Below are positions 1 to 6,358 of a stretch of DNA of 7,323 bases, one piece after another. Positions within the stretch are counted from its first letter, which is position 1. The number at the start of each line of letters is the position of its first letter. The translations under genes were made by a program, and so were the position numbers. Under the pieces are notes generated by a model, which was given only the letters and a program-made list of their open reading frames with translations, was not told the origin of the DNA and ran no database searches. Origin of the DNA: Ferruginibacter sp. (GTDB lineage Bacteria > Bacteroidota > Bacteroidia > Chitinophagales > Chitinophagaceae). The DNA lies in NCBI GenBank assembly GCA_025362765.1, contig JANYFI010000531.1:1-7323 (forward strand), written 5' to 3'.

Positions 1-29
1 TTTTTAGAAGAAAATAAATAAACCGCTGT

Positions 30-65
30 AAAAAATGGAGAATTGTTTGTACAATTCTCCATTTT
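30..65 (-). terminator. Rho-independent terminator of the ileS/DksA-like operon
   Basis: Bases 32-45 and 52-65 form a perfect 14-bp stem around a 6-base loop. Read on the minus strand, the stem ends in a run of six U (bases 35-30). It starts 18 bases after the stop codon of the DksA-like gene, so it closes that operon. The opposite strand also gives a short U-rich tail, so it may stop transcription from both sides. Confidence 0.85.
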
Positions 66-83
66 AATATATAAAAATGACGT

Positions 84-1070
84 TTATTTTACTGCTCCCA
101 TTTTAGCTTCTATGCTAAGTGTGGCATGTGGCACAGCACGCAAACGGGCCTTATCAATTAATTTACCAGTAACGCGGCAGATTCCATAGGTTTTGTTCTC
201 AATGCGCATGATAGCTTTCTCCAGATGGTCTATAAATGTTATCTGGCGGCTTGCCATCTGGCTTAATTGTTCTCTTTCCATGCTAAGACTTCCATCTTCC
301 ATTGTCATATAGCGGTTGTCGCCTTCGTCACCACCCATTTCGTCTTTCCTGGTAATTAAACCGTGTAAATAAGATAATTCCTTTTTAGCTGCCTCCAGTT
401 TACGTTGAATCAATTCCTTGAACTCCAGCAACTCATGATCGCTGTATCGTTGTGTAGGAGCACCTGGATCTCTTTCTGATTTATCCAGCACTGATTTGGT
501 GAAATCCGGCTGGTATTTTCTAACTGTCTTTGTCGCAATTTTTGGTATAACTACAGGCTTGGCAGCCGGAACTTTTATATCTTTTGCTTTTACATCTGCT
601 GCGGGTTGCTTTGATGGAATAGTCGCTTTTTCGCCAGTTGTTTTGGCTGCAGGTTTTTTAGTTTCTTCTTTCTTTGCCATAGGTTTTAATGCTGGTTGAA
701 CAGCTTTTGCAGCAGCAGATTTAATCGCTACCGTTTTTTTAATAACTTGTTTCACAACCGGTTTTATTAATTTTACCGGAACTTTTACTTGCTTTGCAAC
801 TGGCTTAGCTTGTTTTTTTCCTTGGATAACTTTGGATGCAGGAACGTTTTTTTTAACTACTGCAACTTTTTTAGCAGCAGGCTTTGCTTGGGTGTTTTTA
901 GGTTTAGCTGCAGGGCTAACTACTTTTTTTGCTACCGCTTTTACTGGCGCAGTTTTAGGAGCTACTTTTTTTTGCGGCGCAGCTTTTTTTACTGGTTTAG
1001 CTGTTTTATTTCCTGAAGTTAGGGCAGATTTTGCTACAGGCTTTGCTATAGCTTTTTTTTGTGTTGCCAT
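84..1070 (-). CDS. TraR/DksA-family protein with a long Lys/Ala/Pro-rich N-terminal tail
   Basis: A 328-residue protein in two parts. Residues 1 to about 185 are low-complexity Lys/Ala/Pro/Val. Residues 1-134 contain no Asp, Glu or Arg, and no aromatic residue appears before Tyr186, which resembles the C-terminal tail of histone H1 and bacterial H1-like proteins. Residues about 208-323 are a TraR/DksA domain: a coiled coil (about 211-240), an acidic turn (DEMGGDEGD, 243-251), a second helix, then YGICRVTGK. In the classic C4 zinc finger the ligands would sit at 298, 301, 319 and 322; here they are Cys, Thr, Ser and Ala, so zinc binding is very unlikely. Such zinc-less forms are common in Bacteroidota. 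DksA proteins enter the RNA polymerase secondary channel; whether this one does is unknown. By inference the tail binds DNA or RNA. The ATG lies 4 bases after the ileS stop and has a good ribosome site. Usual relatives are about 120-150 residues, so this one is strongly extended. Confidence 0.9.
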   Translation of the reverse strand: MATQKKAIAKPVAKSALTSGNKTAKPVKKAAPQKKVAPKTAPVKAVAKKVVSPAAKPKNTQAKPAAKKVAVVKKNVPASKVIQGKKQAKPVAKQVKVPVKLIKPVVKQVIKKTVAIKSAAAKAVQPALKPMAKKEETKKPAAKTTGEKATIPSKQPAADVKAKDIKVPAAKPVVIPKIATKTVRKYQPDFTKSVLDKSERDPGAPTQRYSDHELLEFKELIQRKLEAAKKELSYLHGLITRKDEMGGDEGDNRYMTMEDGSLSMEREQLSQMASRQITFIDHLEKAIMRIENKTYGICRVTGKLIDKARLRAVPHATLSIEAKMGAVK

Positions 1071-1074
1071 GCTA

Positions 1075-4000
1075 CTATCCTTTTTTAACTACGTTTACTA
1101 TTAAGATGGCATCGTTCACCTCAATTTCAGTGCCGTTGTTTAATTGCGGCACAAAAGCAAGCGAATCGGCCAAAATTTCGGCGCAAATATAATCTTTAAA
1201 TTGATTTAATGAAGATTGTAATATTTCATTTTGCAATACGGTCACATTTATCCTGTCTGTTAATTCAAAATTATTGTCTTTACGGATATTTTGAATCTTA
1301 TTTACAAATTCCCTTGCGTTGCCCTCTTTTTTTAACTCGTCAGTAATTGTAATGTCTAAAGCTACGGTTAAACTTCCCTTATTCGCTACTTCATATCCTG
1401 GAATTTCGTCAGTCGAGATTTCAAGATCTTCTGTAGTAATAAAAATAGCTTCTTCGTTGTTGACAATGTAATCAGGGTTAAGCAAGTATGGTACTTCCTG
1501 AATTGTATCAATGACTGCATTGTTAAACCCGCCAATTAATTCGGCAGCCCATTTCATTTTGGCGCCTAGTTTTTTGCCCAGGGTTTTAAAATTGGCTTTG
1601 GCTTTCTTTTGAATAAAGTCATTTTCCGCCCCCAATACATCTACTTCTTTTATATTGGTTTCAGCTTTAATGATTTCCTCAACCTGTTTTATTCTTGCTG
1701 CCATACCGGCATCTGTAGCAGGGATAAATACTTTTTGCAGTGGCTGGCGAACTTTTATATTTACTTTCTTTCTTAAAGACAAAATCAACGAGCAGGCATC
1801 CTGTGCCAGCTTCATCCTTTTTTCCAGGTCAATATCAATCACTCCTTTATTCGCAACCGGAAAATCTGTATGATGAACAGACACTTTGTTAAAGCGTTGG
1901 CTAACCGAATTAAGGTTATTATACAACCAATCTGCAAAAAAAGGCGCTATTGGTGCCATTAATTTGCACAAAGTTTCCAGGCATTCATACAATGTTTGGT
2001 AAGCGCAAATTTTGTCCTGAGCATATTCTCCTTTCCAAAACCGCCTGCGGCAGAGCCTTACATACCAGTTGCTTAAAAGCGTATCTACAAAATCTTCAAT
2101 AGCACGGCCGGCTTGGGTTGGTTCGTAGTCATCCAGACTTATCTGTACTTTTTCAATCAGCGAGTTAAGACATGATAAAATCCACTGGTCAATTTCTGGT
2201 CTGTCTTTTACCTGGATATAGGTTTCTTTAAAAGCGAAGCCATCTACATTGGCATATAAGGCAAAAAACTGGTAAGTATTATAAAGCGTTCCGAAAAACT
2301 TTCTTTGTACTTCTTTAATGCCTTCCACATCAAATTTCAAACTATCCCAGGGAGAGGCATTGGTAATGAGGTACCAGCGGGTTGCGTCAGCCCCAAACGT
2401 ATCAATGGTTTTAAAGGGATCCACCACGTTGCCGAGACGTTTACTCATTTTATTGCCATTTTTATCCAGCACTAATCCATTACTAACGACCGTTTTATAG
2501 GCAACACTGTCAAATAATAATACACCCAAGGCGTGTAATGTATAAAACCAGCCACGGGTCTGGTCTACGCCTTCGCAAATAAAATCTGCGGGAAAAGCGC
2601 CGCTGACAGGATTGCTTTTTGAAGCTGCATGATATTGCCAGAAGTTTTCGGTAGTTAACGGGCCAAATTCATTTGAACTGGCGTCGGGCAGACCCCATTG
2701 GGCATATGGCATGGCACCACTGTCAAACCAAACATCTACCAGGTCCGACACCCTTTTCATTGCTTTACCAGTATCACTTACTAATATAATATCGTCTACA
2801 TAAGGCTTGTGCAAATCCAGGGCATTTTCGTGCAGGTAATGCTTATTGGTTTCGCCACCCAGTACTTCACCCGCTTTTTTTATTTCGCTGTTTAGTTCTG
2901 CAATAGAGCCAATACATTTTTCTTCTTCGCCATCTTCTGTACGCCAGATAGGCAAAGGAGTGCCCCAATATCGGCTACGGCTAAGGTTCCAGTCTACCAT
3001 ATTTTCCAGCCAATTGCCGAAACGGCCCGTGCCTGTAGCTGCGGGTTTCCAGTTGATGGTTTTATTTAACTCCACCATCCGGTCTTTTACCGCCGTTGTT
3101 TTTATAAACCAGGCATCCAAAGGATAATAAATAATGGGCTTATCGGTACGCCAGCAATGCGGGTAATTGTGCTCAAATTTCTCTACTTTAAAGGCTCGGT
3201 TTTCTTTTTTTAGTTTTACGCTTATGTCGACGTTTACATCTACATAGTCTTTTTCATCTTTATAGTTTTTTACATAGCGCCCGCTGAATTCGCCTACACC
3301 GTCAATAAATTTACCCTGTTTATCTACCAAGGTTAAAATACCAAGATTATTTTTTTTACCAACTTTATAGTCATCCGCACCAAAGGCCGGGGCAGTATGT
3401 ACAATACCTGTACCATCTTCGGTAGTAACAAAATCACCCAATATAATTCTGAACGGTTGTGCATCTGTCGTTATTTCTCTTATCTCTTGTAATGTATTTG
3501 CTTCAGATGGAAGAAGTTGTTCATAGTGTATTCCTTGAAGATGCGACCCTTTGAATTCAGCAAGAAGTGTCCACCATGTATTTCTACCTTTGTCTACTAA
3601 CTCCTTTATAGCATCCTTTAATTCGTCCTCAGATAGCTCCTTTTTGTGAGAAATCTTATAACTTAAATTTGATCTATGATAATAATCGCCTACAATTAAA
3701 TCATTTACATTTTTATCCTCTGATTGAAGAAAATACTTATTTAATAAATTCTTGGCAAGAATTACATTGCATGGCTCTAATGTGTATGGATTAGCGGTTT
3801 CAATCAAAACATAATCAATATTTGGCCCAACAGTTAATCCTAAGTTTGATGGCAATGTCCATGGAGTTGTTGTCCAAGCCATGAAATACACGTTTGATGA
3901 TTTGAGTTCGGAATTTTCTGAAATTTTAATCAAGTCAGCAGCAAATGTATTTGTGCCATATTCAGCTAAAGCTTTGGCCGGCAATACGTTTGCAATACCC

Positions 4001-4668
4001 TCGTTTATTTTAGACTCTAAAACTCTAAACATCGCCACCACACTCGTATCCTTCACATCCTTATAAGTACCCGGCTGGTTTAATTCGTGGCTTGATAAAC
4101 CTGTACCTGCTGCAGGAGAATATGGCTGTATGCTCACACTTTCGTACAGGTAACCTTTTCTATACAATTCTTTCAAACACCACCATAGGGTTTCTACATA
4201 ATTATTTTCAAATGTTACATAGGGATTGTTCAAATCTACCCAGTAGCCCATTTTTTTAGTAATATCGTCCCACTTGTCTTTAAACTTCAATACTTCCCTT
4301 CTACAGGTAGCATTGTATTCTTCCACGGATATTTTTTTTCCGATATCCTCCTTGGTAATGCCCAGCAGTTTTTCAACGCCCAGTTCAACAGGCAATCCAT
4401 GCGTATCCCAGCCGCCCTTGCGTTTTACCTGGAAGCCCTGCATAGTTTTATAACGGCAAACAAGGTCTTTCAGCGTTCGTGAAATTACATGGTGAATGCC
4501 GGGCATGCCATTGGCACTAGGCGGACCTTCATAAAAAACGAATGGAGGATGTCCTTCCCGCAACTCAACACTTTTTTCAAAGGCATTGTTCTTGTTCCAA
4601 TTATCCAGCATTTCCTCGCCTATAAGCGGTAAATTCAATTGCTGGTATTCTGTATATCTGCTTGCCAT
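1075..4668 (-). CDS. ileS: Isoleucine--tRNA ligase, type 2, with GIHH in place of the HIGH motif
   Basis: This cytoplasmic class I synthetase charges tRNA-Ile with isoleucine using ATP and edits misactivated valine. It has 1197 residues from the ATG at 4668. In order: the N-terminal Rossmann part with PPSANGMPGIHH (49-60), where GIHH (57-60) replaces the usual HxGH; GGWDTHGLPVE (85-95); the CP1 editing domain, with TTTPWTLPSN (266-275) and GTGIVHTAPAFGADDY (419-434); DVWFDSGAMP (645-654); GVDQTRGWFY (700-709); the ATP-binding KMSKR loop (740-744); and the helical anticodon-binding domain from about 825. No C-terminal zinc-finger cysteines are seen, as expected for type 2. An in-frame TTG at 4704 would add 12 residues, but it overlaps the promoter box, so the ATG is preferred. 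The CP1 part (roughly residues 215-400) is longer and much more AT-rich than the rest. The gene leads an operon with the DksA-like gene. The frame is intact. Confidence 0.98.
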   Translation of the reverse strand: MASRYTEYQQLNLPLIGEEMLDNWNKNNAFEKSVELREGHPPFVFYEGPPSANGMPGIHHVISRTLKDLVCRYKTMQGFQVKRKGGWDTHGLPVELGVEKLLGITKEDIGKKISVEEYNATCRREVLKFKDKWDDITKKMGYWVDLNNPYVTFENNYVETLWWCLKELYRKGYLYESVSIQPYSPAAGTGLSSHELNQPGTYKDVKDTSVVAMFRVLESKINEGIANVLPAKALAEYGTNTFAADLIKISENSELKSSNVYFMAWTTTPWTLPSNLGLTVGPNIDYVLIETANPYTLEPCNVILAKNLLNKYFLQSEDKNVNDLIVGDYYHRSNLSYKISHKKELSEDELKDAIKELVDKGRNTWWTLLAEFKGSHLQGIHYEQLLPSEANTLQEIREITTDAQPFRIILGDFVTTEDGTGIVHTAPAFGADDYKVGKKNNLGILTLVDKQGKFIDGVGEFSGRYVKNYKDEKDYVDVNVDISVKLKKENRAFKVEKFEHNYPHCWRTDKPIIYYPLDAWFIKTTAVKDRMVELNKTINWKPAATGTGRFGNWLENMVDWNLSRSRYWGTPLPIWRTEDGEEEKCIGSIAELNSEIKKAGEVLGGETNKHYLHENALDLHKPYVDDIILVSDTGKAMKRVSDLVDVWFDSGAMPYAQWGLPDASSNEFGPLTTENFWQYHAASKSNPVSGAFPADFICEGVDQTRGWFYTLHALGVLLFDSVAYKTVVSNGLVLDKNGNKMSKRLGNVVDPFKTIDTFGADATRWYLITNASPWDSLKFDVEGIKEVQRKFFGTLYNTYQFFALYANVDGFAFKETYIQVKDRPEIDQWILSCLNSLIEKVQISLDDYEPTQAGRAIEDFVDTLLSNWYVRLCRRRFWKGEYAQDKICAYQTLYECLETLCKLMAPIAPFFADWLYNNLNSVSQRFNKVSVHHTDFPVANKGVIDIDLEKRMKLAQDACSLILSLRKKVNIKVRQPLQKVFIPATDAGMAARIKQVEEIIKAETNIKEVDVLGAENDFIQKKAKANFKTLGKKLGAKMKWAAELIGGFNNAVIDTIQEVPYLLNPDYIVNNEEAIFITTEDLEISTDEIPGYEVANKGSLTVALDITITDELKKEGNAREFVNKIQNIRKDNNFELTDRINVTVLQNEILQSSLNQFKDYICAEILADSLAFVPQLNNGTEIEVNDAILIVNVVKKG
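1078..1082 (-). promoter_or_regulatory. Shine-Dalgarno site of the DksA-like gene
   Basis: The minus strand reads AAGGA, 7 bases before the ATG at 1070. It lies inside the last codons and stop of ileS (Gly codon GGA, then TAG). The ileS, araC-type and gyrB starts in this window have no such site, so this internal site suggests reinitiation by ribosomes finishing ileS, and it fixes the start codon. Confidence 0.7.
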
Positions 4669-4701
4669 ATTAATAATGCTGTGTAAACTGTAAAATGTGT
4701 G

Positions 4702-4709
4702 CAAAGGTA
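4702..4709 (-). promoter_or_regulatory. Bacteroidota-type -7 box of ileS
   Basis: The minus strand reads TACCTTTG, an exact match to the Bacteroidota -7 consensus TAnnTTTG. Transcription would start near 4696, giving a leader of roughly 28 bases before the ATG at 4668. I see no clear TTTG -33 box at the right distance. The box covers the alternative TTG start at 4704, which argues against that start. Confidence 0.6.
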
Positions 4710-4908
4710 ATAAAATAGCCCATTTGAAGTATTGGAATAAACTAACCGCTCATCATAATTGTGGTCTTTTAAAGTCGAAGTTTTGCACATTATTTTGCTT
4801 TGGCATAATATTAGTTCCTTAAAACGAGTAGCATTTAGCTAGAAAATTTTTTAAAAGCTTGTCTTACAGACTAAATTTTTGCTGGTTTAGGGTTTTATTA
4901 GGGTAAAG
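4710..4908. other. AT-rich intergenic stretch, possible small RNA on the plus strand
   Basis: I see no plus-strand ATG-initiated ORF and no recognisable coding signal between the ileS promoter and the plus-strand hairpin at 4909. A weak plus-strand promoter may lie at its start: TTG at 4732-4734, a 21-base gap, then TAATTGTG (4756-4763), one mismatch from TAnnTTTG. With the terminator at 4909-4936 this would give a non-coding transcript of about 170 nt. This is inference; no known RNA family is recognised. Confidence 0.2.
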
Positions 4909-4936
4909 ACGGGAGTAATCCTACTCCCGTTATTTT
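4909..4936 (+). terminator. Strong plus-strand intrinsic terminator with no gene before it
   Basis: ACGGGAGTA (4909-4917) pairs perfectly with TACTCCCGT (4922-4930) around the loop ATCC, and TATTTTTTATTT follows. This is a classic terminator on the plus strand. On the minus strand the hairpin is followed by CTTTACCC, a poor U-tract. The only plus-strand sequence upstream is antisense to ileS or intergenic, so the transcript it ends is unknown. Confidence 0.75.
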
Positions 4937-5071
4937 TTATTTAGAATTTATTTTTTCCGCTTTATATCCAATTAAGTAAATATTTCTTAGTGTATTGTTA
5001 ATCAATATCGATCTAAAACCAACGTAGCTCAAATTTGATATTGAAAAGTCTAAATGATTTGGGTACAATGA

Positions 5072-5107
5072 AAAAGGCATTCTAAAATAATATTTAGAAT
5101 GCCTTTT
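5072..5107 (-). terminator. Terminator of the AraC-family gene
   Basis: A perfect 15-bp stem joins 5072-5086 and 5093-5107, with a 6-base loop. On the minus strand it ends in five U. It begins 19 bases after the stop codon of the AraC-type gene. The plus strand also ends in four T followed by an AT-rich stretch, so it may act in both directions. Confidence 0.85.
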
Positions 5108-5126
5108 ATATAATTTGTAATACCTT

Positions 5127-6062
5127 TTAGTGAAGTAATAACTCACAAGGTTTAATACCTGTATGCTTTTTAAAAGCGGTACTAAAATGCGAGATAGAGG
5201 AATATCCAAGTAGCATAGATACTTCGGTTACACTCAGGCCTTTATCATACAACAAATATTTGGCATGTTCCATGCGCTGACTTTGGTAAAAATCAAAAAT
5301 AGTTGTGCCGAACATTTCCTTAAAACCCTTTTTGAGGTAACATTCGTTGATGGCTACTTTGCGACTTAACTCCTTTATTGTTAGTGGTTCGCCAATGTGT
5401 TGCAACAATACTTCCCTTGCTTTCGCAATTTTTTCCCTGTCGGCTTCATTAGCCAAAAATTTGCAGGTAAACACTTCTTCCTTATCGCCCAACATGCAAT
5501 CGAGGCTATATAACAGCAGAATTTGTGTTTGTGCATTCACGAATATATTTTCCAGTGTGTCTGCATAGTTATGATTTAGCAAACCTTCAATCGCAATCCT
5601 GGTTTTTCCGCAAAGGGGCAATAATTTACTAAAAGAAGTGGTGTGGGTAAAAGAGAGCACATCGTCTGAAATATTTCTTTGTTTTTTGCCGCCCACAAAC
5701 TGGGTTAGGTAAGTAGGTTTAAAACTAAAACTCAATACATCGATGCTATTTACTTTTTCAACACAGGTTTTAGAAGCATTCATTTTACAAAAATCGCATT
5801 CAGCCTGTTTTTCACGGCAGTATACATTTCCTGTAACACAAAACTTCAGTTCAAGATAATTTTCAGCAGGATTGTTTTTAACATAATTATATACCAACAT
5901 ACCCGTATCCTCCATATTCCAGTGGGCATCCCTTCTATATCTTTTGATAGAATAATTTACAGAACCTGGTACAGATCGGCTAATATCCTGTAGCACTGTC
6001 AGTTCATTTATCATGAAAGGCTCGTTGTGAGCAATATTAAGTATGTCGGTAGTATGATTCAT
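5127..6062 (-). CDS. AraC-family transcriptional regulator with N-terminal cysteine cluster
   Basis: A 311-residue cytoplasmic DNA-binding protein from the ATG at 6062. The C-terminal 100 residues are the AraC/XylS domain with two helix-turn-helix units: about 226-252 (PLTIKELSRKVAINECYLKK) and about 276-305, including SVTEVSMLLGYSSISHFSTA and ending TGIKP, the standard family signature. The N-terminal 200 residues are the presumed sensor or dimerisation part and match no domain I can name. They hold five cysteines within 26 residues: C75, C82, C89, C92 and C100, suggesting metal, iron-sulfur or redox sensing (inference). An in-frame TTG at 6080 would add six residues, but it is part of the promoter box, so ATG is chosen. 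The gene stands alone between its own promoter and terminator and diverges from gyrB; no adjacent target operon reveals its signal. The general PchR-like layout of a long N-terminal sensor plus this domain fits, but the ligand is unknown. Confidence 0.92.
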   Translation of the reverse strand: MNHTTDILNIAHNEPFMINELTVLQDISRSVPGSVNYSIKRYRRDAHWNMEDTGMLVYNYVKNNPAENYLELKFCVTGNVYCREKQAECDFCKMNASKTCVEKVNSIDVLSFSFKPTYLTQFVGGKKQRNISDDVLSFTHTTSFSKLLPLCGKTRIAIEGLLNHNYADTLENIFVNAQTQILLLYSLDCMLGDKEEVFTCKFLANEADREKIAKAREVLLQHIGEPLTIKELSRKVAINECYLKKGFKEMFGTTIFDFYQSQRMEHAKYLLYDKGLSVTEVSMLLGYSSISHFSTAFKKHTGIKPCELLLH

Positions 6063-6077
6063 TGATAACTTTCGATG

Positions 6078-6085
6078 CAAATATA
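6078..6085 (-). promoter_or_regulatory. -7 box of the AraC-family gene
   Basis: The minus strand reads TATATTTG, an exact TAnnTTTG match, 15 bases before the ATG at 6062. The leader would be only about 10 bases, with no Shine-Dalgarno. No clear -33 TTTG is seen at the standard distance. The box contains the rejected TTG start at 6080. Confidence 0.6.
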
Positions 6086-6132
6086 CGATTTAGCAGCAAT
6101 TTTCCGTAATAATGCCCCAGGTTGGAATGTAA

Positions 6133-6273
6133 TTATTGTGTCATTAAAACAGGGTATTTTACCTTAATTCCTTCAATATAGCCGTGTAAAAATGTTGTTG
6201 TTTTGCCAATTTCGGAGCCGAAAAAGAGTTTTTTTTTGTGGAAATCTTTGTATAAATGCTTCACTAAAAGCAC
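6133..6273 (-). CDS. Doubtful short ORF or gene remnant between the regulator and gyrB
   Basis: A minus-strand frame is open from about 6330 to a TAA at 6133-6135. Counting from GTG at 6273 it encodes 46 residues, with a C-terminal part reading LFFGSEIGKTTTFLHGYIEG and then IKVKYPVLMTQ. The residue mix and varied codons look more like coding sequence than like an AT-rich spacer. Against it: no ATG, no good ribosome site, a nine-base A run inside the frame, and an upstream part that runs through the gyrB promoter. I do not recognise the protein. It may be the tail of a decayed gene, a real small gene, or chance. Confidence 0.2.
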   Translation of the reverse strand: MLLVKHLYKDFHKKKLFFGSEIGKTTTFLHGYIEGIKVKYPVLMTQ

Positions 6274-6280
6274 TGTATCA

Positions 6281-6313
6281 TTGACCTTACGGCGCTGATT
6301 TTCCTTATATTTG
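6281..6313 (+). promoter_or_regulatory. gyrB promoter
   Basis: TATATTTG at 6306-6313 is an exact -7 TAnnTTTG match. A TTG at 6281-6283 lies 22 bases upstream, within the broad spacing accepted for the Bacteroidota -33 element. Transcription would begin near 6319, leaving a leader of about 40 A/T-rich bases before the gyrB ATG. Confidence 0.6.
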
Positions 6314-6358
6314 CACGAATGTGGATTTTGCTAAATTTAAACAGAATTTGTCCTGATT

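Noticed and set aside
1..29. Possible start or end of a further gene of the ileS operon (lspA often follows in relatives)
   Set aside because: Only 29 bases remain after the terminator; no coding signal can be judged, and the terminator argues against direct continuation of the operon.
496..1104. Plus-strand frames opposite the DksA-like gene that read as hydrophobic, membrane-like proteins
   Set aside because: They are the reverse reading of Lys/Ala/Pro codons (AAA becomes Phe, GCN becomes Gly/Ser/Cys-type codons). The minus-strand gene has a recognisable domain, ribosome site and terminator.
4937..5209. Minus-strand open frame of 90 codons downstream of and overlapping the AraC-type gene, with an inner ATG at 5080
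   Set aside because: It overlaps the regulator's 3' end out of frame, runs straight through that gene's terminator hairpin, has no ribosome site or promoter and resembles no protein I know. A 47-residue version from 5080 cannot be excluded, but has no support beyond being open.
6210..6237. Small hairpin (TTTCG/CGAAA) followed by nine T, possible plus-strand terminator
   Set aside because: The stem is at most 5-6 bp with a tiny loop and is separated from the T run by several bases. It is too weak to call, and it lies within the doubtful open frame.
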